A program made the translations under genes and the position numbers. From contig NC_068367.1 in assembly GCF_020536995.1 (NCBI RefSeq), positions 58,337,726 through 58,401,725 of the forward strand: DNA of 64,000 bases, read 5' to 3'. The stretch is from Dreissena polymorpha. Lineage: Eukaryota > Mollusca > Bivalvia > Myida > Dreissenidae. Shown one piece after another: positions 33,301 to 45,895 of this stretch. The notes beneath the pieces were generated by a model. The model was not told the DNA's origin. It made no database searches and was given only the letters and a program-made list of their open reading frames with translations. Numbering within the stretch: position 1 is the first letter of the stretch; each line of letters starts with the position of its first letter.

Positions 33301-36300
33301 GTTATAAGTGGTGCTAAAGTCTGTTATAAGTGGTGCTAAAGTCTGTTATAAGTGGTGCTAAGTCTGTTATAAGTGGTGCTAAAGTCTGTTATAAGTGGTG
33401 CTAAAGTCTGTTATAAGTGGTGCTAAAGTCTGTTATAAGTGGTGCTAAAGTCTGTTATAAGTGGTGCTAAAGTCTTTAATAAGTGGTGCTAAGTCTGTTA
33501 TAAGTGGTGCTAAAGTCTGTTATAAGTGGTGCTAAAGTCTGTTATAAGTGGTGCTAAGTCTGTTATAAGTGGTACTAAAGTCTGTTATAAGTGGTGCTAA
33601 AGTCTGTTATAAGTGGTGCTAAAGTCTGTTATAAGTGGTGCTAAAGTCTTAAATAAGTGGTGCTAAGTCTGTTATAAGTGGTGCTAAAGTCTGTTATAAG
33701 TGGTGCTAAAGTCTGTTATAAGTGGTGCTAAAGTCTTTAATAAGTGGTGCTAAATTCTGTTATAAGTGGTGCTAAAGTCTGTTATAATTGGTGCTAAAGT
33801 CTGTTATAAGTGGTGCTAAAGTCTGTTATAAGTGGTGCTAAAGTCTGTTATAAGTGGTGCTAAAGTCTGTTATAAGTGGTGCTTAAGTCTGTAATAAGTG
33901 GTGCTAAAGTCTGTTATAAGTGGTGCTAAAGTCTGTTATAAGTGGTGCTAAAGTCTGTTATAAGTGGTGCTAAAGTCTTAAATAAGTGGTGCTAAGTCTG
34001 TTATAAGTGGTGCTAAAGTCTGTTATAAGTGGTGCTAAAGTCTGTTATAAGTGGTGCTAAAGTCTTTAATAAGTGGTGCTAAATTCTGTTATAAGTGGTG
34101 CTAAAGTCTGTTATAATTGGTGCTAAAGTCTGTTATAAGTGGTGCTAAAGTCTGTTATAAGTGGTGCTAAAGTCTGTTATAAGTGGTGCTAAAGTCTGTT
34201 ATAAGTGGTGCTTAAGTCTGTAATAAGTGGTGCTAAAGTCTGTTATAAGTGGTGCTAAAGTCTGTTATAAGTGGTGCTAAAGTCTGTTATAAGTGGTGCT
34301 AAAGTCTGTTATAAGTGGTGCTAAAGTCTGTAATAAGTGGTGCTAAAGTCTTTAATAAGTGGTGCTAAATTCTGTTATAAGTGGTGCTAAAGTCTGTTAT
34401 AATTGGTGCTAAAGTCTGTTATAAGTGGTGCTTAAGTCTGTTATAATTGGTGCTAAAGTCTGTTATAAGTGGTGCTAAAGTCTGTTATAATTGGTGCTAA
34501 AGTCTGTTATAAGTGGTGCTAAAGTCTGTTATAAGTGGTGCTAAAGTCTGTTATAATTGGTGCTAAAGTCTGTTATAAGTGGTGCTAAATTCTGTTATAA
34601 GTGGTGCTAAATTCTGTTATAAGTGGTGCTAAAGTCTGTTATAAGTGGTGCTAAAGTCTGTTATAAGTGGTGCTAAAGTCTTTATAAGTGGTGCTAAAGT
34701 CTTTAATAAGTGGTGCTAAAGTCTGTTATAAGTGGTGCTAAGTCTGTTATAAGTGGTGCTAAAGTCTGTTATAAGTGGTGCTAAAGTCTGTTATAAGTGG
34801 TGCTAAAGTCTGTTATAAGTGGTGCTAAAGTCTTTAATAAGTGGTGCTAAATTCTGTTATAAGTGGTGCTAAAGTCTGTTATAATTGGTGCTAAAGTCTG
34901 TTATAAGTGGTGCTAAATTCTGTTATAAGTGGTGCTAAAGTCTGTTATAAGTGGTGCTAAAGTCTGTTATAAGTGGTGCTTAAGTCTGTTATAAGTGGTG
35001 CTAAATTCTGTTATAAGTGGTGCTAAAGTCTGTTATAAGTGGTGCTAAAGTCTGTTATAAGTGGTGCTTAAGTCTGTTATAAGTGGTGCTAAATTCTGTT
35101 ATAAGTGGTGCTAAAGTCTGTTATAAGTGGTGCTAAAGTCTGTTATAAGTGGTGCTAAGTCTGTTATAAGTGGTGCTAAAGTCTGTTATAAGTGGTGCTA
35201 AAGTCTGTTATAAGTGGTGCTAAAGTCTGTTATAAGTGGTGCTAAAGTCTGTTATAAGTGGTGCTAAGTCTGTTATAAGTGGTGCTAAAGTCTGTTATAA
35301 GTGGTGCTAAAGTCTGTTATAAGTGGTGCTAAAGTCTGTTATAAGTGGTGCTAAAGTCTGTTATAAGTGGTGCTAAAGTCTTTAATAAGTGGTGCTAAGT
35401 CTGTTATAAGTGGTGCTAAGTCTGTTATAAGTGGTGCTAAAGTCTGTTATAAGTGGTGCTAAGTCTGTTATAAGTGGTACTAAAGTCTGTTATAAGTGGT
35501 GCTAAAGTCTGTTATAAGTGGTGCTAAAGTCTGTTATAAGTGGTGCTAAAGTCTTAAATAAGTGGTGCTAAGTCTGTTATAAGTGGTGCTAAAGTCTGTT
35601 ATAAGTGGTGCTAAAGTCTGTTATAAGTGGTGCTAAAGTCTTTAATAAGTGGTGCTAAATTCTGTTATAAGTGGTGCTAAAGTCTGTTATAATTGGTGCT
35701 AAAGTCTGTTATAAGTGGTGCTAAAGTCTGTTATAAGTGGTGCTAAAGTCTGTTATAATTGGTGCTAAAGTCTGTTATAAGTGGTGCTAAATTCTGTTAT
35801 TAGTGGTGCTAAAGTCTGTTATAAGTGGTGCTAAAGTCTGTTATAAGTGGTGCTAAAGTCTTTAATAAGTGGTGCTAAAGTCTTTAATAAGTGGTGCTAA
35901 AGTCTGTTATAAGTGGTGCTAAAGTCTGTTATAAGTGGTGCTAAAGTCTGTTATAAGTGGTGCTAAAGTCTGTTATAAGTGGTGCTAAAGTCTGTTATAA
36001 GTGGTGCTAAAGTCTTTAATAAGTGGTGCTAAATTCTGTTATAAGTGGTGCTAAAGTCTGTTATAATTGGTGCTAAAGTCTGTTATAAGTGGTGCTAAAT
36101 TCTGTTATAAGTGGTGCTAAAGTCTGTTATAAGTGGTGCTAAAGTCTGTTATAAGTGGTGCTTAAGTCTGTTATAAGTGGTGCTAAATTCTGTTATAAGT
36201 GGTGCTAAAGTCTGTTATAAGTGGTGCTAAAGTCTGTTATAAGTGGTGCTTAAGTCTGTTATAAGTGGTGCTAAATTCTGTTATAAGTGGTGCTAAAGTC

Positions 36301-39125
36301 TGTTATAAGTGGTGCTAAAGTCTGTTATAAGTGGTGCTAAGTCTGTTATAAGTGGTGCTAAAGTCTGTTATAAGTGGTGCTAAAGTCTGTTATAAGTGGT
36401 GCTAAAGTCTGTTATAAGTGGTGCTAAAGTCTGTTATAAGTGGTGCTAAGTCTGTTATAAGTGGTGCTAAAGTCTGTTATAAGTGGTGCTAAAGTCTGTT
36501 ATAAGTGGTGCTAAAGTCTGTTATAAGTGGTGCTAAAGTCTGTTATAAGTGGTGCTAAAGTCTTTAATAAGTGGTGCTAAGTCTGTTATAAGTGGTGCTA
36601 AAGTCTGTTATAAGTGGTGCTAAAGTCTGTTATAAGTGGTGCTAAGTCTGTTATAAGTGGTACTAAAGTCTGTTATAAGTGGTGCTAAAGTCTGTTATAA
36701 GTGGTGCTAAAGTCTGTTATAAGTGGTGCTAAAGTCTTAAATAAGTGGTGCTAAGTCTGTTATAAGTGGTGCTAAAGTCTGTTATAAGTGGTGCTAAAGT
36801 CTGTTATAAGTGGTGCTAAAGTCTTTAATAAGTGGTGCTAAATTCTGTTATAAGTGGTGCTAAAGTCTGTTATAATTGGTGCTAAAGTCTGTTATAAGTG
36901 GTGCTAAAGTCTGTTATAAGTGGTGCTAAAGTCTGTTATAAGTGGTGCTAAAGTCTGTTATAAGTGGTGCTTAAGTCTGTAATAAGTGGTGCTAAAGTCT
37001 GTTATAAGTGGTGCTAAAGTCTGTTATAAGTGGTGCTAAAGTCTGTTATAAGTGGTGCTAAAGTCTGTTATAAGTGGTGCTAAAGTCTGTAATAAGTGGT
37101 GCTAAAGTCTTTAATAAGTGGTGCTAAATTCTGTTATAAGTGGTGCTAAAGTCTGTTATAATTGGTGCTAAAGTCTGTTATAAGTGGTGCTTAAGTCTGT
37201 TATAATTGGTGCTAAAGTCTGTTATAAGTGGTGCTAAAGTCTGTTATAATTGGTGCTAAAGTCTGTTATAAGTGGTGCTAAAGTCTGTTATAAGTGGTGC
37301 TAAAGTCTGTTATAATTGGTGCTAAAGTCTGTTATAAGTGGTGCTAAATTCTGTTATAAGTGGTGCTAAAGTCTGTTATAAGTGGTGCTAAAGTCTGTTA
37401 TAAGTGGTGCTAAAGTCTTTAATAAGTGGTGCTAAAGTCTTTAATAAGTGGTGCTAAAGTCTGTTATAAGTGGTGCTAAAGTCTGTTATAAGTGGTGCTA
37501 AAGTCTGTTATAAGTGGTGCTAAAGTCTGTTATAAGTGGTGCTAAAGTCTGTTATAAGTGGTGCTAAAGTCTTTAATAAGTGGTGCTAAATTCTGTTATA
37601 AGTGGTGCTAAAGTCTGTTATAATTGGTGCTAAAGTCTGTTATAAGTGGTGCTAAATTCTGTTATAAGTGGTGCTAAAGTCTGTTATAAGTGGTGCTAAA
37701 GTCTGTTATAAGTGGTGCTAAGTCTGTTATAAGTGGTGCTAAATTCTGTTATAAGTGGTGCTAAAGTCTGTTATAAGTGGTGCTAAAGTCTGTTATAAGT
37801 GGTGCTTAAGTCTGTTATAAGTGGTGCTAAATTCTGTTATAAGTGGTGCTAAAGTCTGTTATAAGTGGTGCTAAGTCTGTTATAAGTGGTGCTAAGTCTG
37901 TTATAAGTGGTGCTAAAGTCTGTTATAAGTGGTGCTAAAGTCTGTTATAAGTGGTGCTAAATTCTGTTATAAGTGGTGCTAAATTCTGTTATAAGTGGTG
38001 CTAAAGTCTGTTATAAGTGGTGCTAAGTCTGTTATAAGTGGTGCTAAAGTCTGTTATAAGTGGTGCTAAAGTCTGTTATAAGTGGTGCTAAAGTCTGTTA
38101 TAAGTGGTGCTAAAGTCTTTAATAAGTGGTGCTAAAGTCTTTAATAAGTGGTGCTAAAGTCTGTTATAAGTGGTGCTAAAGTCTGTTATAAGTGGTGCTA
38201 AAGTCTGTTATAAGTGGTGCTAAAGTCTGTTATAAGTGGTGCTAAAGTCTGTTATAAGTGGTGCTAAAGTCTTTAATAAGTGGTGCTAAATTCTGTTATA
38301 AGTGGTGCTAAAGTCTGTTATAATTGGTGCTAAAGTCTGTTATAAGTGGTGCTAAATTCTGTTATAAGTGGTGCTAAAGTCTGTTATAAGTGGTGCTAAA
38401 GTCTGTTATAAGTGGTGCTTAAGTCTGTTATAAGTGGTGCTAAATTCTGTTATAAGTGGTGCTAAAGTCTGTTATAAGTGGTGCTAAAGTCTGTTATAAG
38501 TGGTGCTAAAGTCTGTTATAAGTGGTGCTAAAGTCTGTTATAAGTGGTGCTAAAGTCTGTTATAAGTGGTGCTAAGTCTGTTATAAGTGGTGCTAAAGTC
38601 TGTTATAAGTGGTGCTAAAGTCTTTAATAAGTGGTGCTAAATTCTGTTATAAGTGGTGCTAAAGTCTGTTATAATTGGTGCTAAAGTCTGTTATAAGTGG
38701 TGCTAAATTCTGTTATAAGTGGTGCTAAAGTCTGTTATAAGTGGTGCTAAAGTCTGTTATAAGTGGTGCTTAAGTCTGTTATAAGTGGTGCTAAATTCTG
38801 TTATAAGTGGTGCTAAAGTCTGTTATAAGTGGTGCTAAAGTCTGTTATAAGTGGTGCTTAAGTCTGTTATAAGTGGTGCTAAATTCTGTTATAAGTGGTG
38901 CTAAAGTCTGTTATAAGTGGTGCTAAAGTCTGTTATAAGTGGTGCTAAGTCTGTTATAAGTGGTGCTAAAGTCTGTTATAAGTGGTGCTAAATTCTGTTA
39001 TAAGTGGTGCTAAATTCTGTTATAAGTGGTGCTAAAGTCTGTTATAAGTGGTGCTAAGTCTGTTATAAGTGGTGCTAAAGTCTGTTATAAGTGGTGCTAA
39101 AGTCTGTTACATGTCAGGCTTAAGC
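24390..39125 (+). repeat. 14.7-kb satellite array of a 22-bp unit
   Basis: Head-to-tail copies of a 22-bp unit, about GTGGTGCTAAAGTCTGTTAT, AA, roughly 670 copies without interruption by any other element. Main variants: TCTGTTATAAG, TCTTTAATAAG, TCTGTAAGAAG and TCTGTAATAAATGGTTC; some units have one extra or one fewer A. The first units (24390-24450) and last unit (39103-39125) are strongly decayed, as expected at edges of arrays kept uniform by unequal exchange. The left third is a mixture of variants and the right two thirds is much more uniform. All frames are closed by TAA, so nothing is encoded. Confidence 0.97.
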
Positions 39126-41208
39126 TCAATATTTTCATACTGCCATGTATGTTTGTTTTGTTGAACTTTTTCGCAGTTTTCAACAGTATTTCAGTAATAT
39201 AATGGTGGTCTGTTTAACTACTCATTTGAAACATATGCACACATACAAAGTACCCATACCTTTGCCATTAACTAATTACTGCCCCATTTTAAGGAGAAGA
39301 ATGCTTGTAGAAAAATATCCATACCAAGCACCACACAAGTCATGGGTCTGGGCCAGGGATGGCACCCGCTATCATTGGAATTGTATTCCAGCACTATACC
39401 AAATGGGCTTTACCTTGCCATCCACATGTTTGAAAACAACAAAAAAACATAGTGTCTCAGAGAATAATTTATTACGTTTCTTTTAAAATGTTATTTAAAA
39501 AAAATCTGATAAATTAAGAAACTTAAAACTTATCTTTATGAAATGTTGAAGAATTGTTTCAAGATGTTTGTGATTTTCTTTTTTAAAACCGTTTATTAAA
39601 CAAGCACAAGTTTGACTTACATTATTTCATTTTTGAAGAGACAAATTTTAAGAACAAAATTCACATTCCCCCTTTTTATGTCCCCCACCCACTATAGTGG
39701 GGGACAGATTGTTTTTGCCCTGTCTGTTGGTGTGTTTGTTTGTCCCAACTTTTTGCTATAACTTTTGCAATATTGAAGATAGCAACTTCATATTTGGCAT
39801 GCATGTGTATCTCATGGAGCTGCACATTTGAGTGGTGAAAGGTCAAGGTCATCCTTCAAGGTCAAAGATATAGCTTCAAAGTGGCGCAGAAGGGGACATA
39901 GTGTTTCTGACAAACACATATCTTGTTTAATCAATGTTTTATTAAGCAATTGGGTGTTTTATTTAGCAACAAATCAACATGTGTAAAGGCAAAATACATT
40001 GTGCAACTAAACATTATTAACCAAACAACATGATCTTTAAGTGATTTCTTCAATAACAATACAATGATTAACAAGTGTAAAACAATTAGTCAATATGACT
40101 GTGTAAAATTGAAAATATTAATGTAGTAGAATAGAAACAAATATTTCATGCAAAACAAAACGACATTGAAGTGATTTCTTCAATAACTATAAAATGATTA
40201 ATAAGTGTTAAACAATTAGACAGTGTGTGTAAAATAGAAAATATTAATGTTGTAGATTAGGGGCAAATATTTAATGCAAAACAACAATTCATTAAACATG
40301 TTCTATGTAAAAATGTACATAAGATGTCGTTGATAATTCAACTGTAACTTGTGGGTAAAAAAAAGAAAAATCAGAAAAAGGACAGATGAATAAAATAACA
40401 AGTGCGCAAGTTTTACATATTAATTCAGTGCGCGAGTTTTACATATTAATTCAACATGACTGCATGGTACCACTTCAAAATGTGTAAACAAAATAATTTC
40501 TTCTTTATAGAACATTTATATTGTAATTTCTTAACTAATATGTAAACATCGTTCTAAATGTAAAAAAGCAGATTTTGAAAGTAGTAAAACTAACAATTTG
40601 TTTAAAACTGACATTTGAAAAAAAAAATGACAAACATGTACAAAAGCTCTTAGAACTCATAAAATACCGTTTTTTTAGGTTAATTACTTTCAGTTTGACA
40701 TGTTGAAACATTTTTTCTATTTGATAATTTATGTAACATTATAACGTCTTACATGAATTAACGTGAATAATACATCAAATCATGGTACGACAGAGAAGTT
40801 ATTTATCATAAGTTTTGTTTGTTACCAGCTACACGACGGTCTTTTTTTCAGTGCAATTATAATGACCTCCTTTCCATTTCACAATCAAAGGTAAAAAATT
40901 CAAGACCATCTTTTCTTGGAAGGACTGGTCCAATTTTAAATAACAGACAGAGAATAAGGTGTTATCAGTCCAGGATTCGAAGCTTTTTTACAGGTTTTAG
41001 GAATCCAAACTTGGCTTGAGACATCTGAAATGAAAACCTCAATGGAGGCACCAGGCATTTAAACTTCTCATATAGATGCATCTTTAATCGAAACTTATTG
41101 AGGCATTAGGTGGCAAAACTTCTTCTATAGAAGCATCTTTGTCTTTGATGAAGCTGAAATGGAAAAAAAATCAATTATATTTTTGTCTGCATGTGTAGTA
41201 TAAATAAA
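39126..41208. other. Intergenic sequence right of the satellite
   Basis: Contains one family C repeat (39677-39928), an imperfect two-copy tandem repeat of about 130 bp (40033-40290, sharing AAGTGATTTCTTCAATAAC), and a 30-bp duplication (GTTTTACATATTAATTCA at about 40410-40450). No gene recognised. Confidence 0.5.
39677..39928 (+). repeat. Family C repeat
   Basis: TATGTCCCCCACCCACTATA start with GTGGGGGACA inverse, GGCATGCATGTGTATCTCAT core, GACAAACACATATCTTGTTT end. Confidence 0.75.
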
Positions 41209-42225
41209 ACAAGAAACCGTCGGAGATGGGTGATGCTCCCCAAAGGTTTTTTTGGTCACAATATTGCACGATATATTCAGATAAAAGGAAACATCTTGAG
41301 GGGCATAACTTTGGACAAAATAATACGATGGATGGTTTAGCAAATTAAAAATTTCAAAGGGCCATAACTCTCTAAATACATCATCTAACCAGAACCCACA
41401 AATAACATGCGCATCTCCTCAAGGTAGTGAAGCTTCCCATAAAGTTTCATTGAATTCCAGAGAAATAGCCCGGAAAAGAATTGCACTATATGTACAGTTT
41501 TTAGAAAATTTCAAAGGGCCATATCTCTGTGAAAAATCATCCGACCATAACCAGCTGATAATATGCACATTTCCTGTTGGTAGTGAAGCTTCCTATAAAG
41601 TTTCATTGAATGCCCCTAATAAGTTGCTGAGAAATAGCTCGGAGAAGAATTGCACTATATGTACAATGGAAAATTTCAAAGGGCCATAACTCTGTGAAAA
41701 ATCATTCGACGAAAATGGCTAATAATATGCACATCTCCTCTTGGTAGTGAAGCTTCCCATAAAGTTTCATTGAATTCCAGTCATTAGTTGCTGAGAAATA
41801 GCCCGGACAAGAATTGCACTATATGTACAGTTTATAGAAAATTTCAAAGGGCCATAACTCTGTGAAAAGTTATTCAACCAGAACCCGCTGATAATATGCA
41901 CATCTCCTCTTGGTAGTGAAGCTTCCCATAAAGTTTAATTGAATTGCGGTCATTAGTTGCTGAGGAATAGCCCGGACAAGAATTGCACTATATGTACAGT
42001 TAATGGAAAATTTCAAAGGGCCATAACTCTGTGAAAAATCATCCGACCAGAGCTCCTCTTGGTAGTGATGCTTCCCATAAAGTTTAATTGAATTCCGGTC
42101 ATTAGTTACTGAGAAATAGCCCGGACAAAAATTGTGCACGGACGGACACACACACACACGCACGGACAGACGAAGCGGCGACTATATGCTCCCCCCAAAA
42201 AATATTGGGGGGGGGGGGGAGCATA
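41209..42225 (-). repeat. Family D repeat, five to six internal units
   Basis: Read on the minus strand it starts TATGCTCCCCCCC and ends CATCTCCGACGGTTTCTTGT. In between, units of about 150-170 bp (GGAATTCAATTAAACTTTAT ... GTGCAATTCTTGTCC) are repeated. This is the largest member of the family in the window; it ends about 230 bases past the stop of the SIX-like gene. Confidence 0.8.
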
Positions 42226-42456
42226 AAAAGTTGCAAAATGGTTTTGGAAGCGTAACAAAAGCTGTTGGAACAGTTCAGATCCTCCAAGTAGCAGTTGAGC
42301 GACCTAGGGCTTGTTGCCCTCTCATGTCTTAAAATGTATTTCTTATTATTTCATTATTACATGTATACAATATTATATTTCTTACACTTGCTCATTTGAT
42401 ATAATTCCCTACAGAGTCTCCATAATATCTTGTTAGACAGGAGAGAAAACTGACCT

Positions 42457-43248
42457 TTAATCCATGTTACCATGATTTACTTCTTGGCTCATGGTTAAAT
42501 GGATGTAATTGTTACCATGCAAGTCTTCCCTTGCCTGAGCACTTTGTGAAAATTGCGCTATTTCTACATCTTCATGATCTCCATTGTTATTGTTGCTGCC
42601 ATGGTAACAATCGCCATAGAAACGGGTACTAAGTGCAGTGTCGTACAATGCGCTGTTGTTAGCAGCATTAGACCAATGATATTGTTCATCACTGCCAGTC
42701 CCCATGACAAATTCTTGATCGTGCGTTGTCATGGAGATCGACCTACTTTCTTTTAGAGAAAGGTTTATAGTTTCATCGCAATATGAGGACAGCCTTTTTG
42801 CGACAGCCGTAATTCGTTCATCAAATATTGAAAACTGAATGTTGGAGGTTGAACTCGAAATTTCTGTACAAGGATTGAATTCCTCTCTAAATTTATTTCC
42901 CTGTTCCTCCTGATCCAACGGACAATACTGTGTTGTACTGCACGTCTGCTGTTCGTCTATTTGCATGCGCTTTTCCAGGAACGATTTTAAATAGGACTTT
43001 ATACACGAACCAGTATTTTCACCGCGTGTTACCCATTCAGAGCAATTGCCAACCATTGATGAAATATTACTTGTACCATATCTAGCACAATTGTTGTTTT
43101 CGTCGAGTTCTGTACTTGTAACCACGTGGCAACTACTTTCCGCACATGAGTGACCTTGACCTACTGAACAACTTGCACTCCCAATTTCGTCTTCGCGGAA
43201 ATCCTGCATCCGCCTTCGTCTGCGCTTGTTGGTGAACCACATGGAAAC
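42457..43248 (-). CDS. Divergent SIX-type homeobox gene, exon 4 (helix 3 and C-terminus)
   Basis: The last exon enters in phase 0 after a CTAG acceptor and starts VSMWFTNKRRRRRMQ, the recognition helix of a homeodomain: Trp48, Phe49, Asn51 and Arg53 are present, with Thr at position 50 (SIX factors usually have Lys, most TALE factors Ile) and an unusual run of five Arg. About 248 Ser/Asn/Glu-rich residues follow without a recognised domain, then TAA at 42457-42459. Joined to the three upstream exons the protein is about 416 residues. A nuclear, DNA-binding role is expected from the family. Confidence 0.88.
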   Translation of the reverse strand, partial: VSMWFTNKRRRRRMQDFREDEIGSASCSVGQGHSCAESSCHVVTSTELDENNNCARYGTSNISSMVGNCSEWVTRGENTGSCIKSYLKSFLEKRMQIDEQQTCSTTQYCPLDQEEQGNKFREEFNPCTEISSSTSNIQFSIFDERITAVAKRLSSYCDETINLSLKESRSISMTTHDQEFVMGTGSDEQYHWSNAANNSALYDTALSTRFYGDCYHGSNNNNGDHEDVEIAQFSQSAQAREDLHGNNYIHLTMSQEVNHGNMD

Positions 43249-44012
43249 CTAGTCAATGTGTGACGTATGTACATTATGCATATTAATAATACAAAATGGT
43301 GATAGTATACGATGTTGTCATACGATTTAAACTACTTGATGAAGTGGAACCCAAAAATAAACATATCTGTAATGTATTAGAATGCTCCCTGAATTGAATG
43401 ACCTAAGTTACTTTGCTAGCACTGAGTGTCAAATAAAAACTAACGACGGCAGTAAAAAATAACGTTTAGAATCAGACATTTATACTGATAGGCCATTACT
43501 TTATACTGTCCGTAAAAATAAAATACAATTAAAGATTTCAAATTTGACCTGGTACAAAAACGTAAATTTATGTTTATTCTAGCTCATAATCGTTTTCCTC
43601 GTGTTCACTTAGTTATGTGCGCTAAGGCCTTAGTGTAATCGCGTGGCACGCATTTACCGTGTACCCATTTGTTTTTTTTACATTTTGGGAATTAGGCCGA
43701 GGCCCTTTATATTGGGAAAACTCGCGTCGTTTTGACTGAACTTTGGGAAATTTGTGTACTTTATTTTTGTTAACAAATACTTTAAGATTGAGAATAAGTG
43801 TTTTCTATATTATATTTACTAAGGTTTTACCCGGTGATCAACATAGGGACAGTAACTAAATATTGCATTTTATTTACAAACAAACTACATGTATGTTTTT
43901 GGAAACCTTGCATTGGGAATTTAATGCGGTCATTCGGGAAAAAAAACTTTTTGACATTTGAAATTGGGGCGAATACGGCACATAATTTGACCAAAAATAA
44001 CAGTGTTGGTAC
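43249..44012 (-). other. Intron 3 of SIX-like gene
   Basis: GT-AG intron placed after the Gln preceding the WF motif of helix 3, a position where many homeobox genes are split. No repeat family recognised inside. Confidence 0.75.
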
Positions 44013-44184
44013 CTGTTTTAAAGTAAGTCCCGCCTCAAGCGCCAGTTTCCGCTTCTCCGTCCCCGAAGGATACGGATTGAGGGCGTGTCTTTGGTACCAG
44101 GCCGCGAGCACGCGCCGGGAACTCCGGAGCATGCGCGCCTGGCGTCCCCGTCCGTCTTCGCAGATTCCCGGCGGTGGTGGGTGC
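44013..44184 (-). CDS. Divergent SIX-type homeobox gene, exon 3 (helices 1 and 2)
   Basis: 172 bp; acceptor TTTTTTTTAG, donor CAG|GTACCA. The first base completes an Arg codon split across the intron. It encodes HPPPPGICEDGRG, matching the SIX-family FPLPRTIWDGE segment in position, then RRVLAAWYQRHALNPYPSGT, EKRKLALEAGLTLKQ, which are homeodomain helices 1 and 2. Compared with SIX1/2 (VLREWYAH-NPYPS) there are three extra residues before NPYP, making the homeodomain 63 residues as in the TALE class. It is the most GC-rich stretch of the locus. Confidence 0.9.
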
Positions 44185-44963
44185 CTAAAAAAAATCCATT
44201 TCAAATAATAAAACTCGGAATAAGTCATGGCATACAGCTGAATTTCGTAACCTCTATTTCGCCTAAGGCAAATTTCTGGATATTTGGAAATGCACCATTA
44301 TTCCGGACTTTACCCTGTATCATGTTCACTCGAAATTCATATGTTTATTTTGATTAATGATTAACGTGTTTTAGTTACATTTCGAATCAATTCGGAAGCT
44401 GCGTACATTTCTAAGCATACGCACATATAATTACTGAATTTCAGTATTTTTATTCATTTCCGTTCCCGCTGTTGTCCGCATGTTCTTTTCATTTATTCTA
44501 CTTGACATTAAATGTACATCTATTTTAGAACAATAGCCAATTAGATATACGCTTTTCATAAAACTTTTTTTATAATATTAATATATATAAAAGTCTCAAG
44601 AAACGCTGACACTTATTTTCCTGATTGGACAAATATACAAGAACTATTTCATGTATTTAAATGTATGCAGTAAAAACGGTGACCGGCGAATTTTTAATTC
44701 AACTATGAAATACTGACGAGGAAATTAACACGTATCAACGATCTTAAACAACGAAATGCAAGACATAGAAAATTTAGATTGACGTTTTGCGATTATTCAG
44801 CTTCTTTGTTATTGGTAATATTCGCGTAAACAACTCATTTCGCTTATAGATTCTAACGTCTCTTAATTAGACTTCTCAGTTCCCTTTTCTGGCTGCAATA
44901 TTAACTAACATGTCGCGTTTTATGTTTTCTGACATTTCGCGGCATAAAAGGTATAGTCATTAC

Positions 44964-45243
44964 AAACAAGAGATGTGTTTGTCAGAAACACAATGCCCCC
45001 TAATGCGCTGCTTTTTTTACCTTTGACCTTGAAGGATGACCTTGACCTTGACCTTTCACCACTCAAAATGTGCAGCTCCATGAGACACACATGCATGCCG
45101 AATATCAAGTTGCTATGTTCAATATTTCAAAAGTTATTGCAAAGCTTTTATGTAAGGTTAAAGTTTTGGGACAGAATGACGGAATGACAGACAGACAGGC
45201 AAAAAAAAATATATACACCCTCTTCTTCGAAGAAGGGGGCATA
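44964..45243 (-). repeat. Family C repeat (inverted) in SIX-like intron
   Basis: On the minus strand it starts TATGCCCCCTTCTTCGAAGA, has the GGAGCTGCACATTTTGAGTG and AGGTCAAGGTCAAGGTCATC blocks, and ends TTTCTGACAAACACATCTCT, TGT. Confidence 0.75.
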
Positions 45244-45370
45244 AAAAGATATTCTCTCAAGTTCCTTTAGCTACTCTGTTCCAAGTTCAAATATCAAGGT
45301 CAGACTTAGAGGTACGGTCAGTACAAGATCAAGTACCGACTGTTCAAATATGATCATATTAATAATATGC

Positions 45371-45580
45371 TCTTAACTCTATGCAAGTGCGTAAAGTGTC
45401 GTCCCGGATTAGCCCGTGCAGTCCGCGCAGGATAATCAGGGACGACACTTTCCGCATAAACTGGATTTTCGCTAAGGAGAGACTTCCTTCAAACGAAAAA
45501 TACCATAAAAGCGGAAAGTGTCGTCCCTGAGAAACTCGCGGACTGCAGAGGCTAATCTGGGACGAAAAATCGGAATTAAC
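45371..45580. mobile_element. Family B MITE in SIX-like intron
   Basis: GTGCGTAAAGTGTCGTCCCG, AATCAGGGACGACACTTTCC and AAAGTGTCGTCCCTGAGAAA blocks in the family order; right end decayed. Confidence 0.7.
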
Positions 45581-45631
45581 AGCATGAAAATATCAAACTG
45601 CCCTAAGCTTCATATTAGGTAGAACCATTAC

Positions 45632-45753
45632 CTTTGACGAACTCGAAACTTGTTTATCGGTGACATGGGGAGGTTGTTTCGGCGCAAATGTATTTGAACT
45701 ATTGCCTCGTCCCAAAGTTTTACCAGTTCTGGATCTTTCATGTTTCGGATACT
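45632..45753 (-). CDS. Divergent SIX-type homeobox gene, exon 2 (SIX domain, C-terminal part)
   Basis: 122 bp, acceptor CGTTTCAG, donor AAAG|GTAATG, phase 0 in and phase 2 out, matching both neighbours. The frame fixed by phase reads SIRNMKDPELVKLWDEAIVQ then IHLRRNNLPMSPINKFRVRQ. This aligns with the end of the SIX domain (LQQLWLKAHYIEAE, RPLGAVGKYRVRRK): the LW..A and K-aromatic-RVR residues are kept. A different frame is also open but does not join the neighbours and has no similarity. Confidence 0.88.
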
Positions 45754-45895
45754 CTGAAACGAAATGAAGCGATTTCCGCTTTGAATAAATTAAGTCCACT
45801 ATGAATACATGAAGGAATAACTGAATTAAATAATGCAAGATGTATTTATTGATCGATCGATTGGTTGATTGATAAATTGATTGGTTTGCACTCAC
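45754..45895 (-). other. Intron 1 of SIX-like gene (142 bp)
   Basis: Short GT-AG intron with a small GATT/GATC microsatellite just inside the GTGAGT donor (45850-45890). Confidence 0.75.

Larger units (their letters stand above)
44185..45631 (-). other. Intron 2 of SIX-like gene
   Basis: Holds an inverted family C repeat (44964-45243) and a family B MITE (45371-45580) about 50 bases from the donor. The rest is AT-rich. Confidence 0.75.

Noticed and set aside
24390-39125. CRISPR-like array
   Set aside because: Units are contiguous 22-mers with no spacers, and the DNA is animal.
39145-39486. 113-codon frame right of the satellite
   Set aside because: Starts in repeat edge sequence, low-complexity end, no family resemblance.
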